Origin: Chenopodium formosanum
Taxonomy: Eukaryota; Streptophyta; Magnoliopsida; Caryophyllales; Amaranthaceae
Assembly (NCBI GenBank): GCA_024500155.1
Contig: CM044869.1
Span: forward strand, 33,540,501-33,604,500
Length of the DNA: 64,000 bases
Reading direction: 5' to 3'
The notes below the pieces were generated by a model. It had not been told where the DNA came from and searched no databases. It saw only the letters and a program-made list of their open reading frames with translations. The position numbers were made by a program, and so were the translations under genes. How positions within the stretch are numbered: position 1 is the stretch's first letter; the number at the start of each line of letters is the position of its first letter. Shown one piece after another: positions 11,886 to 23,941 of the stretch.

Positions 11886-12349
11886 TGACGGGAGGAAAAC
11901 CTAGGTCGTTAAATTCTAAGTATCCCCCAATCAAAACCAAATTTATAACCAAACCCAACCCTAAGTATAGGGGAATGTCCGGGCGAACCCAAGGGAAATA
12001 GGTACAAGCTAAAGTCTCTAGTGAAGCTATTCCGAAATCTTAAGCAATTTGGTTGGTCTAAACTAGAAAGTCAACACAATCAAAGCTAATAATAGAAATC
12101 AATATTAAAGTACTAGGGATTTAGGATCCACATGCACTCATGATAAACTTGCTAATTTGTCGGGAAATTGATCAATCAAGTAATGCGAGGGAAAACGGTA
12201 TTTGTATTCAAAATAACTTACAGAGATATTTCCTAGGGTCAAGCTAGATATCTCTACGAATGACTTCAAAGGAAAATCGCAAAACAAGATCAATCGATAA
12301 TAATAGCTTCCAAATCAATTTGTGGTGTCATTGAAAACTAATATGCAAT
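11886..12349 (-). repeat. 3' LTR of element C, distal part
   Basis: Starts TGACGGGAGGAAAACC on the plus strand and aligns with 47955-48417. Element D interrupts it after GCAAT (12345-12349). Confidence 0.9.
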
Positions 12350-12697
12350 TGACGTAGGGAAAAGTAGGTCGTTTTCTACCCTTTCCTAGTGCCAAAGAAA
12401 ATTTATAAACACTCGACCAACCTAATATGATTATATGGTAAGTTAAGGGTCGAACCCAAGGGAATGAGTAGGTGCAAGCTATAGCCTAAGTCAAGCTACT
12501 TCGAAGATTGAGGGAAGATGCGGTTGGTAACTAGGTATCGGGAAAACTAGATTAATCGAGAAATTCAATATACTAAACACTAGGGATATTGGTTCCACAT
12601 GCAAGCTCAATGATTATGCTAATTGAAGGATTACTCAATCAATTCAAACGTTGCAAAGGACAAACAATAGTTGCAATCAAAAGAATTCAAGGGCTAA
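12350..12697 (-). repeat. Truncated 3' LTR of element D
   Basis: Aligns with 22628-22975 up to GAATTCAAGGGCT, then changes abruptly into internal sequence related to element C 26995-27100. About 960 bp of LTR and the adjoining internal end, including the polypurine tract, are gone. Confidence 0.85.
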
Positions 12698-13484
12698 CAC
12701 ACATAAGTCCTAATCAACAAACCAGTAAACATTCGGCTACAACGCCAATGTTCCCAAACACAGTATGGTGTTAAAAAGCAAACATCCTCGAACCGTTTAA
12801 CTTCTCCTAATCTAAACCTAAACTAAGCATCGAAGAGAAAAGAATAAAAAGAAGATTAGAAGGATCTCACCAGGCGTCGAAGCTATGCTACATTAAAGAA
12901 AGTGAAAGAGCACCTTTGTGAAGCATCAATGTCCAAAGCATAAGTGACGAAGTAAGGTGAGAAAGAATATAGACTATATACAAAGAAGATTGTTAGTAAC
13001 TTCAATACAAAAGAAAAGAAGAATATAAAAGATAAAATGTATGTAAATAAAGAAAAAGTAATATATGATACAATCAGGAATACGGTCAGCAATGAAATCG
13101 AAAAGCAGAATCATCATACAGAAGCAGAGTCAGGAAACAAGATATCGAACAACCATCATCAGGAATCAGAATCACAGAGAAGCAGAGATACACAACAAAC
13201 AGCGATTAGTAGAACAAACAACATTACCAAGAATTGAATAGTGAAATCAGCAGAAATACATCATCATCACCAGAGAAGCAAGAGATACACAAAGATCAAT
13301 ACCAGAAGCAAAAGAGACCAGGAGTGAACTACAATAGAAAGGAGGGAAACAATGAAACACACAAACAACATAAATCACCCCCAAGCTTAGAATGAACTAC
13401 CCCCCAAACTCCAAACCTAATAACACACAGGCAAAAGAGAACATCATATAAAGCACATAAGAAAGGGGGGTAACCACAATAGAC
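12698..13484 (-). other. Remnant of the 3' region of element D
   Basis: Non-coding, A-rich sequence downstream of the ATHILA gene. It keeps the paired stem-loops described at 12728-12772 and ends at the truncated LTR. A CCCCCAAGCTTAG stretch (13379-13391) resembles a polypurine tract on the minus strand but is not next to an LTR. Confidence 0.55.
12728..12772 (-). other. Paired stem-loops, element D copy
   Basis: Stem 1: AACATTcGGC (12728-12737) pairs with GCCAATGTT (12744-12752), one bulged C, loop TACAAC. Stem 2: AACAC (12757-12761) with GTGTT (12768-12772). Same place and flanks (CCCA before stem 2, CCTCGAACCGTT after) as in C and E, with different paired bases. Confidence 0.55.
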
Positions 13485-15260
13485 TCACTCCGCACTATGG
13501 TAAGGGGTAGAATGAGAACTCCCCTCACCGGTCTCTAAGACATGAACCGAGCTAGCCATCTCACTCACCTCAATAGGAGCTTTCCCCTTTGACCTCCCCT
13601 CCCGCCTAGCACGGTCTATCTCTAAGAAATGAGACAAATCATCCAAAACCGGCTCTCCCAATAATCCCCACCTACCAAAAGTCTCGGGGTTCGGGAAAGG
13701 CATGGGGTTCGCGGGATCATATGTATAATCGCATCCACTAGGCCGCTTATATTCGTAAGTGGCTAGGGTGGTGCCCATGATAGCACTAGGATGGGTATGA
13801 GGACCCTCTCAATAGGGGTAACAAGGTCTAGGACCCACGATAGGGTCAAAGGGTTCCCATTGGGGGATAGGTCCTTGTTGAACCGGGAGGTATGGGTAGT
13901 TCAAGTAAGGTTCAATTTCCCCCCTCCTCACATGGAAGTCATACAATTGATTAGCATGAAAATCATAGCCAAAAGAAGAATCACGACCCAAAGGCATGGA
14001 AAACAAGACATTAGTGATGGAATCTAACTTGGCATGAATAGTAGATAAATTAAATGTAAAAGAAGAAGTAGGAGGAGGGATAGGAGGACCTCCCCGTTCA
14101 ACAGGGGGTAAAGCTAGGAAATCCGTCGAGAAAGCATCATTGGAGGCGGTTCTTGTATGATTTGACTTCTTCCGAAGAGAAGGGTCGATGTTGCATCTTG
14201 GAGGTCTCTAAGTCAAAGAATCTGTCTTTGACTTACGGTTTGTAGCCTCCTTAATCGGAATCAAGAACTAATCCTTTACTCCAGACACCTTCCATATGAA
14301 AACATTATGCTTCTTGGTACGATCAAGGAACTTTTAGTTCACAAGGGCATAGACATTAAGAAAATGAGAAGGTGTATTCTCCCCAGGGTCAACTATCGGA
14401 GGGAGCTCGCATTTCAAATATTTATATGAATTATTGAGGCAAAGAGCGAGGATAGTGATCATTCCTCGAATTTGGATGCTTCTTGAAAGCGAAACACCAT
14501 CTCGAATATCCAAAAATCGATTGGTTAAATGTTGAGTGAAATCAATAAGCGTGATCTCATGCGACTCTTGGTCGGCAATATATAGCCAACAAAGCTCCTC
14601 GTGGGAGATAGCTCCCAGAGAGTCCTTAGAGCAAAGGGCATAAGTGAGAATACGATTAAAGTATCTCATGGCCGGATGAACGATCGATGCGTATTTAGAA
14701 GTTTGAGGCTCATATTTTCGCTCATCAGAGATACGCCGCCACCACCTCAGTTCATCATATTCATGATCGCTAGTCATTTTTTCATTGGCCGGATAGACAA
14801 GATGGTCTTCATCAACGGCCCAAGGAAACCGAAAGTAGGAACAAAGTTGTGACTCCGACAACCGATGATCATTATTGAAAAGTTGAAAGGTCAAAGTTCT
14901 CGAAGAGTCACCGCTTGACTCTCGGACCACTTCAAGGGATGATAGAAACTCATACGTCACTCTAGCATAGGTAGGGGCGCTCAAATCCAAGAACTCCAAG
15001 AGACCGAGGTCCTTTGCTAGGTAGCGAACGTCATCATCTATTCCAAGTAGCTTGGTTGTTGTTTGATCGTAGAATCTTATTGACTTGAGCTTCCGCTTGG
15101 ATAGTTGCTTGAACCTATCCCAATGTAATTCCTTAGATAATTCAATGTCGTATGTCTCCACCACCTTGGGGGGAGGTGGTAGAACGTGCCTGGCTTTGCT
15201 TGAAATTGTTTTAAGACGCTTATTATGACGGATGGGAACCATGTACAAGAAGCAAAGCAA
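13485..15260 (-). pseudogene. Element D ATHILA gene (env-position ORF)
   Basis: Athila elements carry a protein of unknown or 'env-like' role between pol and 3' LTR. The frame 15260-14334 has its start near MVPIRHNKRLKTIS and contains TYEFLSSLEVV, TFQLFNNDHRLSESQLCSYF, ELRWWRRISDERKYEPQTSK and AMRYFNRILTYALCSKDSLG, homologous to the E and C copies. A stop after LNVYALVN is followed, through several stops, by the Pro/Tyr-rich C-terminus: YPYLPVQQGPIPQWEPF (14006-13809) and a last frame 13778-13485. No membrane segment is evident, so an envelope role is not supported by the sequence. At least four stops. Confidence 0.83.
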
Positions 15261-16112
15261 TTCATGAGCAATTCATTTACAATAATCATTGTTCTAGAAT
15301 ATTCAAAAGAAATTACTCTAAAATCAAGCACAAACATTATTCAATAAAAAATGAAACAAGAAATGGTCACACATGAACAATGCCATGAATATTGAGACAT
15401 AAGCTTGAAGCAACTAGTCATGATGTAAAGGCAAAATTGGACACAAGAGACCAAATCATGAATCATTATAAGGAAATTAATCCCAAAACATTGAATTATC
15501 AAAGAAATGAAACTATCATATAGAATACCCATGAGAGAGAAAATGACCAACAATGGTGAATCAAGGATTCAAGCAAGGTATACAAATTCATCATGAAAAA
15601 GATTTAATTTAACATCTAATAACATCATTCAACACAAATTACAAGTTAAAAGAACTAACAATGGAGTTCTACCATGAAAGCAAAAACAAGACTTTCAAGC
15701 TTCAAAAATGAAGAAGAAGATGACTAGAAAGTGAGAAATTATACCTCAATGAAGCATTAAATTACTTGCAAATTGCACAATTGATGAATGTAGAACACTT
15801 AGAACACCCAATGATAAGATTCAAACACCAAACCAAACCCTCAAATGTTCGAATTTTTAGCCCTAAATTTTCGAAAATAAAATCGAAAATTTCAGTTTTG
15901 TTTTGTTTTTTTTTTTATTTTCGAAAGATTTGAAATGAGGTTAATGTAATTTGTGATGAATTGAAATTAAAAAGGATGAAGTTGCTTGAATTTTCAAAGA
16001 CATTGAGGGGGTTTGAAGAGAAAAGAAAGAGTAGAGGAATGAAAGGGAGTTCGGGGTAGGAGAGAGTAGGAAATAAGGGAGTGAACTAGGGAGAAAGGGC
16101 ACGAAATAGGGG

Positions 16113-16455
16113 GGTTTGCTGCGTGCGCACCAGTTACGGCAGTGGGCATGGCCTTTTTGCTCTCTTGGGGCTGCAAAACGAGCCACAAACGCTTCCTACC
16201 TGATGCGTGCACCCAGCCAGGTGGTGCGTGCGCACCTGGTAGGGGCTGGGGGGTGATTTTTGCTTGAGACGTACCAAAAGCAGGCCAAAATTCTAACCCT
16301 CTTTGTGCGCGTGCGCAGGGATGGTGGTGCATGCGCACCAAGGGGGTACGAGGGTGGTTCAAAAACCATCAAATGTCATCAAAGTTAGCTTAAATTTCTG
16401 ACCCCTTTGGTGCGCGCGTGCACAACCTATGATGCGTGCGCACCAAGCAAGAAAA
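16113..16455 (-). promoter_or_regulatory. Internal CpG-rich array of element D
   Basis: Repeated words GTGCGTGCGCACC, GTGCGCGTGCGC, GGTGCATGCGCACCA and GTGCGCGCGTGCAC, spaced by 15-45 bp of unique sequence between integrase and the ATHILA gene. The words match the arrays of D-family solo LTRs at 54599 and 55957. It is followed on the minus strand by a CT-rich leader-like stretch and the donor-like GTATAAT at 15744-15738. Promoter function is inferred. Confidence 0.5.
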
Positions 16456-16740
16456 TTTCGGCCATGAAAATACTCTTGTGTTCGCACTAACGAGATAGTT
16501 GAAAACACACTCAAAAAAGAGTGGAAAATCAATGAAAATGCAAACACGAGAGCATAAAACCCCAACAAACTTCTTTACCCAAGCTTAACCAAACCTCAAG
16601 AAACCTTGAATTAACACCGAAATTGTTGGAAATTTTCATCGGTCCAATCTCATGGCACCTAAGATCAAGAAAACAAAGAAGAGTAAGATAAATTCTCAAA
16701 AATAAAAGATATAAAAAAACGAAAAATCAAAAGAAAAGGG

Positions 16741-16780
16741 TTAGAAAACCGGGTTGCCTCTCGGGAAGCGCTTGTTTAAT
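16741..16780 (-). other. Conserved post-pol motif of element D
   Basis: About 60 bp past the integrase stop the minus strand reads AAGCGCTTCCCGAGAGGCAA then CCCGGTTTTCTAA. Element C has the same block at 44731-44772 with GGGAGGCAACCC. Element E lacks it. Confidence 0.6.
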
Positions 16781-16805
16781 GTCATAGCTCAACGTTCTCC
16801 ACCTA

Positions 16806-18206
16806 TTAAGGTGGTTGACGGAGAAGCATTATGTGAATAAGGCCAGCAAAAGCACCATCGAAATACTTCTTGAGTCGATGGCCATTGACCTTAAATGGAG
16901 ACGAAGAATCCATCATTGAAACCTCTACAACACCACTAGGAAAGACATTCTTAACCAAGTAAGGATCGCTCCATCTTGACATGAGCTTTCCTGGAAACAA
17001 CTTCATTTTTGAATTGTAAAGAAGAACTTTATCACCAACAAAAAATTCTTTCTTCTTAATAAGCTTATCATGAGTTTCCTTGGAACGAGCTTTGTAAATA
17101 CTAGCACAATCATAAGCATCAAATCGAAGCTCCTCTAGCTCATGAAAATCTAACCACCTTTTCTCCCCCGCACTTGCCAAATCAAAGTTTATCTTCTTCA
17201 TTGCTCACAAAGCACGGTGTTCTAGCTTAACTGGGAGATGGCATGATTTTCTATAGACTAGGCGGTATGGAGTGGTACCTATAGGTGACTTGAAAGCCGT
17301 TTTATAAGCCCAAAGAGCATCATCCAACTTGTCCGACTAATCCTTCCTATTTCTTACAACAGTCTTTTCAAGGATTAACTTGATTTGACGATTGGAAACC
17401 TCGACTTGGCCTCTTCTTTGACGATGATATGGAAGGCAAAATCGTTGATGAACTCCATGCTTTCGCAACATCTTTTGAAAGGCATTGTGGATAAAATGAG
17501 AACCATTATCACTTATCAACGCCTTTGGAACACCAAACCTTGGAAAAATGACCTTCTTGAACAACTTCATTACCACCTTGTGGTCATTAATTGGGGAAGC
17601 AATGGCCTCAACCCATTTAGATACGTAATCCACCGCAACAAGAATATATTGATTTCCAACAAATGAGGGAAACGGTCCTATGAAATCAATTCCCCAAACA
17701 TCAAATACCTTCAATTCAAGAATCGGTTGTTGAGGCATCTCATTTCTCTTGGAGATATTCCCAACTCGTTGACAACGGTCGCATGTCTTAACAAAACCTT
17801 ATGAATCCTTGAAGAGATGCGGCCACCATAAACCGCTTTGAAGAATCTTGGTGGCGGTTTTAGAAACACCCATATGACCACCACTCGGATCTGAGTGGCA
17901 CATTTTCAAAACAGTAGGCACCTCTTCGTTTGGAACACAGCGCCTAAGTAATCCATTAACTCCTCGCTTGTACAAGATGGGATCATCCCATACATAGTGT
18001 CTCGCCTCTCTCTTGAGCTTCTTTCGTTGATTCTTAGAAAAGGAAGGTAGAAACTTCCCACATGCAAGAAAGTTCACTAAGTCGGCGAACCATAGGAGCT
18101 CCTTTGCCTCAATAACATATAAGAAGTCATCAAGCATCCTATCCTCAATTGGAGAACCATCATCATGAATTTGAGAATATTCAAGACAAGATAGATGATC
18201 TGCCAC
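16806..18206 (-). pseudogene. Element D integrase, in three blocks
   Basis: N-terminal zinc region: VLKMCHSDPSGGHMGVSKTA (HH part), with the CC part beyond the stop near 17798. Catalytic core: [27 protein letters not shown] and [18 protein letters not shown] provide D, D and E. C-terminal block 17201-16806: ELEELRFDAYDCASIYKARS, LFPGKLMSRWSDPYLVKNV and PFKVNGHRLKKYFDG, i.e. the complete C-terminus. Stops at 17799, 17337 and 17201 inactivate it. Confidence 0.87.
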
Positions 18207-18908
18207 AACATTTTCCGCTCCTCTCTTATCCCTAATCTCAATATCAAAATTTTAAAGTTCGAGCACCCACCGGATCAACTTAGGCTTGGATTATTTCTTG
18301 GCCAAAAGGTACTTGAGAGTCGCATGATCCATGAAGACAATGGTCTTGGAACCTGACAGATAACAACGGAACTTTTCAAAAGCATGAACAATAGCCAAAA
18401 ACTCCTTTTCCGTTGTGGTGTAGTTCCTTTGAGCACCATTTAGAGTCTTGAACATATAATGGATCACATGTAGCTTCTTTTGCAATCTTTGACCCATGAC
18501 ACCTCCAATTGCCAAATCACTCGCATTGCACATTAACTCAAAAGGTAAATCCCATCTTGGTGCTTGAACAATAGGAGTAGAGATTAGAGCCTTCTTCAAC
18601 TTATTGAATGCCTCTAAACACTTATCATCAAATACAAACTCGGCATCTTTTTGAAGAAGATCATTGAGGGGCTTTGCAATGAGCGAGAAATCCTTGATGA
18701 ATCTTCTATAAAACCCGGCATGTACTAAGAAATATCTCACTCCTTTCATATTAACTGGAGGTGGAAGCTTCTCAATAACCTCAATTTTTGCTTTGTCCAC
18801 CTCTATCCCCTTGTGAGAAATTTTATGGCCAAGGACTATGCCTTCCTCCACCATGAAGTGACACGTCTCCCAATTTAAAACCAAGTTCACTTTCTCACAT
18901 CTTGCCAA
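18207..18908 (-). pseudogene. Element D RT connection and RNase H
   Basis: Continues the RT thumb and connection (NLVLNWETCHFMVEEGIVLG, HAGFYRRFIKDFSLIAKPLN) and RNase H ([50 protein letters not shown]). The conserved catalytic D in CDAS is N here, the D in TDHx is replaced (FMDH) and a stop follows LAKK at 18291. This copy retains the 85-odd residues between VIEKLPPP and AIGGVMG that element E lacks. Confidence 0.86.
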
Positions 18909-20367
18909 ACATTTCTCAAGGTTTCAAGACATGCCTCAAATGAAACACCGCCCACGGAAAAGTCATCCATAAACACTTCCATTTTTTCCTCCAACATATC
19001 TCCAAATATACTCATCATGCATCTTTGAAATGTTGCGGGAGCATTACAAAGGCCAAACGACATTCTCCTATAAGCAAATGTTCCATATGGACAAGTGAAG
19101 GTCGTTTTCTCTTGGTTGTCCAGGTGGATAGGGATTTCGAAAAATCCCGAATAACCATCAAGAAAATAATAGAACTTGTGCCTCATTAGTCTCTCAAGCA
19201 TTTGATCAATGAAAGGAAGGGGGAAGTGATCTTTCTTGGTGGACGTGTTTAGACGTCTATAGTCCATACACATCCTCCATCCTGTGACCGTCCTCGTCGG
19301 AATGAGCTCACCTTTCTCATGCTCGACGACGGTCATGCCTCCTTTCTTTGGGACAACATGAACGGGAGAGACCCACCTAGAACTTGAGATGGGGTATATA
19401 ATTCCCGCATCTAAAAGTTTGGTTATCTCTTTCTTCACTACCTCTCCCATTTGGGTGTGTAGCTTTTGTTGTCTCTCAATAGAAGGTAGAGCACCCTCCA
19501 CAAGGGTTATGTGATGTGTACATAAAGCGGGGCTTATACCTTTGAGGTCATTAATGGTATAACCCAAAGCACCTTGGTGCTTTCTCAAAACATCACACAA
19601 CTCTTGAGCTTGGCGCTCACTCAAAGAAGAGCTAACAATCACGGGATAGGTGGAGTTGGGTCCCAAGAATTCATACCTAAGGTATGATGGAAGAGGTTTA
19701 AGCTCAACCATTGGAACACCTTTACCTTCCTTTGATGTAACCACTTGCAACGCTTCTTGGCTAGAAATTCCCAAACACATTTGCTCTTCAACATCCTCAA
19801 GGCTTCCATTGAGCACATCTTCATACAAAGCCATTTCCTTTCTAGGAGCACCTATCTTTTCCTTATTCAACAAAAAATTCTCAAGGGCATCGTTAGAAGT
19901 GAGCAATTGCTCCTGCATAGAAGACACAGCATGGTCAAGAGAATCAATTAACATGCAATTTTCTAAAGAAGAACTTGGATACTTCATACTATCATTCATA
20001 TCAAATTTTATCACCTCATCCCCTACTTTGAGTGAAATTTTAGCACTTTTCACATCTATCAAAGCACCCGAAGTAGCAAGGAATGGTCTCCTTAGAATGA
20101 TAGGAATGTTGGCATCTTCCTTCATCTCAAGCACCATAAAATCTACCGGAATAAAAAATTTCCCAACCCTCAAAGGAACATCCTCTACCTTACCCTTAGG
20201 AAACTTAATTGACCTATCGGCCAATTGCAAAGTGATGTTAGACGTAAGAGTTCCCCTAGCTCAATTCTTTGGTACACTGAATATGGCATAAGGCCAACAC
20301 TAGCTCCTAGGTCACACAAGGCATTCTCAATTTGCATTTTATAAATAGCACAAGGGATGGAAAAGTT
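18887..20367 (-). pseudogene. Element D protease and reverse transcriptase
   Basis: The protease active site DLGAS lies near 20310 in a damaged stretch; from 20230 the frame is open for 447 residues. It reads LQLADRSIKFPKGKVEDVPL and NIPIILRRPFLATSGALIDV (the usual LGRPFL has R for G), an acidic linker, then the RT: GWRMCMDYRRLN, PFIDQMLERL, FLDGYSGFFEIPI, RRMSFGLCNAPATF and the catalytic box VFMDDFSV. A frame change near 18900 separates it from the RNase H part. Catalytic residues are mostly kept, yet the protein cannot be made whole. Confidence 0.88.
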
Positions 20368-22562
20368 TCAGGGGTCTTTTAGCTTAGGTGGCATCTTGTT
20401 CATTATGATTGCACTACAATTCTTGGTCAAGTTCACCGTCTCTACACCATCACATGTCCTCCTACCACTTAAAATGTCTTTGAGGAATTTTGCGTAGTTA
20501 GGCATTTGGGTGACTACTTCAGTAAATGGTAGAGAAAGGTGAAGTTGCTTGAGCATGTCAATGAATATTCTAAATTGTTCATCTAACTTGTGTCTCATGA
20601 ATTTTTGTGGATAAGGAAGCTTGGGTTTTACAATTTCTTTCTCCACTCTCACCTCACTAGGCTTCTCAATCTCAACCTCACTCAATGATGCACCATCGGT
20701 CTCATCTTCAACCAAAACCTCTTTTGTGCCCTCCTTGGTCTCACTCTTCCTAGGCAAACTCTCCTCAAGAACCTTACCACTCCTTGTGACAATAGCATTG
20801 ACCGGTCTCTTGGGATCTAAGCCTTGGGAAGGTAAAGAAGAAGGACTAGCATGGTCTTTCAAAGAATTAGCAAGTTGAGAAATTTGGTTTTCAAGCATCT
20901 TATTATGAGTCATCATTTCATTAAATTTCTTATCACTTCCGGCCATGTAAGTATTCAACAACTTTGTTTGATTTTCAATGATTTCTTCCAAATTGGTTCT
21001 ATCAGAAGAAGAAGAGGATTGAACATAGGAATTATCATTTTGGGCCTTTGGAGCAAATCCGGGTGGGGGACCCCTTTGAGAATTACTTTGAAAATTTCCC
21101 CTATTTTGATTGTTCCAATTACCTCTACCTTGATTATGGTTACCATAACCTTGGTTATGATTATCATAATTTTGGTTATGATTTTGGCTACTATAACCTT
21201 GGTTGTTATAATTACCTCGGGAATTTTAGTTGCTATGGTTCTTATTACCACCACCTTGGTTGTAGTTGTCAAAATTGCCATGGTTGTTGTAATTTCTATT
21301 CCATTGACCTCTTTGATTCTCAAACCTAGAATCATGATTATTTGACCCATAGTTCACATGCTCATTCACATTTCCATCTTGATCATCACAAACATCCATA
21401 CATGCATGAGGGCAACTAGAAACATCATGATCATACGACCCACAATCATCACAAAACAAGCATCCACTAGGCATGTTATTAGAAGAGGGAGGGAGTTGAG
21501 AATTAGAAGACATACCTCTCCCCTTAGATTGGGAGGGAAGACTTGAAACTTGGTAGGTAGCACTTTCCAACATCGCCTTCATAGCGGACATCTTCTTCCC
21601 CAAGTTTGTCATTTGTGAGGATAGATTGTTGATTGCATTTAGATGACCAACCGAGTACCCCAAAGAGTTACTCTTGCTAGTTAACTCTCTTTCTCCATCT
21701 TGCCAATCTCTATAGTACCTCACTACGTCTTCAATTATGTCCACCACTTCCTCTTCCATTTTGTTCATGATAGGACCTCCGGCTCCTCCATCTAAACATG
21801 ATTTTCCTTGAGGACTAAGGCCTTCATAGAATATTTGAATAATTTGGTAAGTAGGAATTCCTTGGTGAGGACACTCTCTTTGATACTCTTTGTAACTCTC
21901 CCATGCTTCATAGAGACTCTCACTAGGCTTTTGCTTGAAACCTTGAATCAAAGCTCTAGCCTCCGCCGTTTTCTTTTGTGGATAAAACGGGATAGAAACT
22001 CCTTGGTCACTTCATCCCATGTCCTTAGAGAATTTAGCTTGACTTCCTTGTCCAGCCATTCCAAGGCACGCCCTATGAGCGAAAAGGGAAAAAGCATGAG
22101 GCGGATGAATTCTTGGGAAATTCCATTCACCTGGATAGTATTGCAATACTTTTCAAACTCCTTGAGATGATTTAGCGGGCTTTCATGCTTGGCCCCACCA
22201 AATTGTCGCCTCTCTATCAAAGTGATCATTGCCGGTCTTATTTCAAAGTCATTTGCCGGTGTTGTAGGTGGAGCAATCCTACTCTAAAATCTATATGCAC
22301 CGGGAATCCCCAATTCTTTCAACGCCACCCTTGGATTTTCTCCCATTCTTGCTTGTTCCTCTTGTTGTGGTCCTTCTTCACTTGAAATGCTAGGGCTCAA
22401 AGATCGTCTAGCACCCCTTAACCTTGCAATAGGTCTCTCAATTTCCGAATCAAATGGCACTAGTGAACGACCACGAGCTCTATGCATAAAATCTCTAAAG
22501 AAATGGTTAGTAGCACGACTACAAGTGTAGCCTAAAAGAAAATCTTTTTGTATTTCAATCAA
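20368..22562 (-). pseudogene. Element D gag, with stops and frameshift
   Basis: Athila-type gag. The capsid region shows MITLIERRQFGGAKHESPL, LFPFSLIGRALEWLDKEV and EFLSRFIHKRK, then after a frame change near 21950 ALIQGFKQKPSESLYEAWE and FYEGLSPQGKSCLDGGAGG. A single zinc knuckle follows (CLFCDDCGSYDHDVSSC, about 21450), then an Asn/Gly-rich region (21350-21080) and a coiled-coil-like part, NKMLENQISQLANSL. Defects: stop after GIPGAYRF (22284), frameshift near 21950, stop at 21226 and stop at 20368 before the protease. The C-terminal part is rich in Glu and Val. Confidence 0.87.
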
Positions 22563-22605
22563 AGATGAAATAAACTCAACAACTATAACAAAGCACCAAT
22601 ATCAC

Positions 22606-22623
22606 TCCCCGGCAACGGCGCCA
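22606..22623 (-). other. PBS of element D
   Basis: TGGCGCCGTTGCCGGGGA on the minus strand, four bases inside the 5' LTR: the tRNA-Asp-type site usual for Athila elements. Confidence 0.88.
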
Positions 22624-22627
22624 TTTT

Positions 22628-23936
22628 TGACGTAGGGAAAAGTCGGTCATTTTCTACCCTATCCTAGAGCCAAAGAAAATTTATAAACACTCGACCAACC
22701 TAATACAAGTATATGGTAAGTCAAGGGTCGAACCCAAGGGAATGAATAGGTTCAAGATATAGCCTAGGTCAAGCCACTTTGAAGATTGAGGGAAGATGCG
22801 GTTGGTAATTAGGTATCGGGAAAACTAGATTAATCGAGAAATTTAATATAGAAAACACTAGGGATATTGGTTCCACATGCAAGCTCAATGATTATGCTAA
22901 TTGAAGGATCACTCAATCAATTCAAACGTTGCAAAGGACAAACAATAGTTGTAATCAAAGGAATTCAAGGGCTATCTCTTATAAGCCAAGCTAGGGTTCA
23001 CTATGAATGGCTAACTAGGAAAATCACAATCAAATTCAATCAATTAAAGCAATTCTCAAATCAAGGGTTCATGTCATTGAAATTTGCAATGCAATCTAGA
23101 TTAATCTTATAGGTTGATCACTCCTAGTCTAATTAATCACATGCACAACCATGTAAACCAATTTAATTGCAATAATTCAATCAATCAAGGATCATCAACT
23201 AGCAAAAATCATCAATCTAGCATTCTTCCCCTTCTCCCTAGCAAGTAATCTACTCACTAATCATGGTGAAATTGAAAAACAAAACAAATTGAATCACAAA
23301 CATATTCATTTCAAGCTCAATCAAGAAGAAAATCAATCACTTAACAAGTTCTAAAGCAAAGAATGAAATTCAAATCAAAGATGAAAAGAAATTTCAATAA
23401 AAGTAAATTCAAAGGAGAGAAATCTCACAAACTTTCATTGATGAGAAGAAGAAATCTCTCGGTGCTCGTGGCCTTGCCTCCTTCGCTTGCTCGATCAATC
23501 TCCGCGCTCCCGAGCATCCTTATCATTAGTGCACGTGAGAAGGGAAGCTCCTTTATCTTCCAACCGTAGAATGCCTCGAGCCAAAGCATAACTTCCAAGG
23601 CCCTCGAGCTCGCAGAGCTAACTTGAATTACGTTTTCGGAATCCCAAACTTTGCTCCATTAACTTTCTTGAATGCGCTTGAGCTTTCTCCTTTGTGATCA
23701 TACCTCGGGAAACTCAACATACCTACAAAACAATTCAAGGAAACAAAGCATCGAGAGAAATAGTCGAGAAATGAACAAAATGACAATAAAACCAATAAAA
23801 GCATGCATTTCTCTAAACTTACACACAAACACGCAAAGCAAGCATTATTACGTAAACACACGGCAAAACGGACTAAAAATTAGAATAAAACTATAAAGAA
23901 AACCTAGCCTAAGAGTGCCATAAATGACACTCATCA
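22628..23936 (-). repeat. 5' LTR of element D
   Basis: TGATGAGTGTCATTTATGG to CCCTACGTCA on the minus strand. Compared with the solo LTRs of the same family it lacks the CpG-rich array: sequence passes from the leader side at about 23455 straight to GCTCGTGGCCTTGCCTCC, so this copy has lost the array. Confidence 0.9.
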
Positions 23937-23941
23937 GCAAT

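Larger units (their letters stand above)
12350..23936 (-). mobile_element. Element D: Athila-like gypsy element inserted in C's 3' LTR
   Basis: Ends TGACGTAGGG (12350) and CACTCATCA (23936) are flanked by the perfect 5-bp duplication GCAAT (12345-12349, 23937-23941). The 5' LTR is complete (1309 bp), but the 3' LTR keeps only about 348 bp. The internal part runs PBS, gag, protease, RT, RNase H, integrase, CpG array and ATHILA gene on the minus strand, all with stops and frameshifts. LTR divergence over the shared 348 bp is about 6% by eye. Confidence 0.92.

Noticed and set aside
11168..12001. A single 277-codon plus-strand protein
   Set aside because: It reads through an intron-like segment (11284-11377) and into element C's LTR after 11886, so it is a chimeric frame.
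12883..13092. Minus-strand hydrophobic frame of 69 codons
   Set aside because: A+T-rich chance frame inside the non-coding 3' region of element D, with no counterpart in C or E.
13379..13391. Polypurine tract for element D
   Set aside because: The tract is about 680 bp from the remaining LTR. The true one was probably deleted, so the role cannot be shown.
20851..21350. Hydrophobic plus- and minus-strand frames in element D
   Set aside because: They are shadows of the Asn/Gly-rich part of gag read in other frames.
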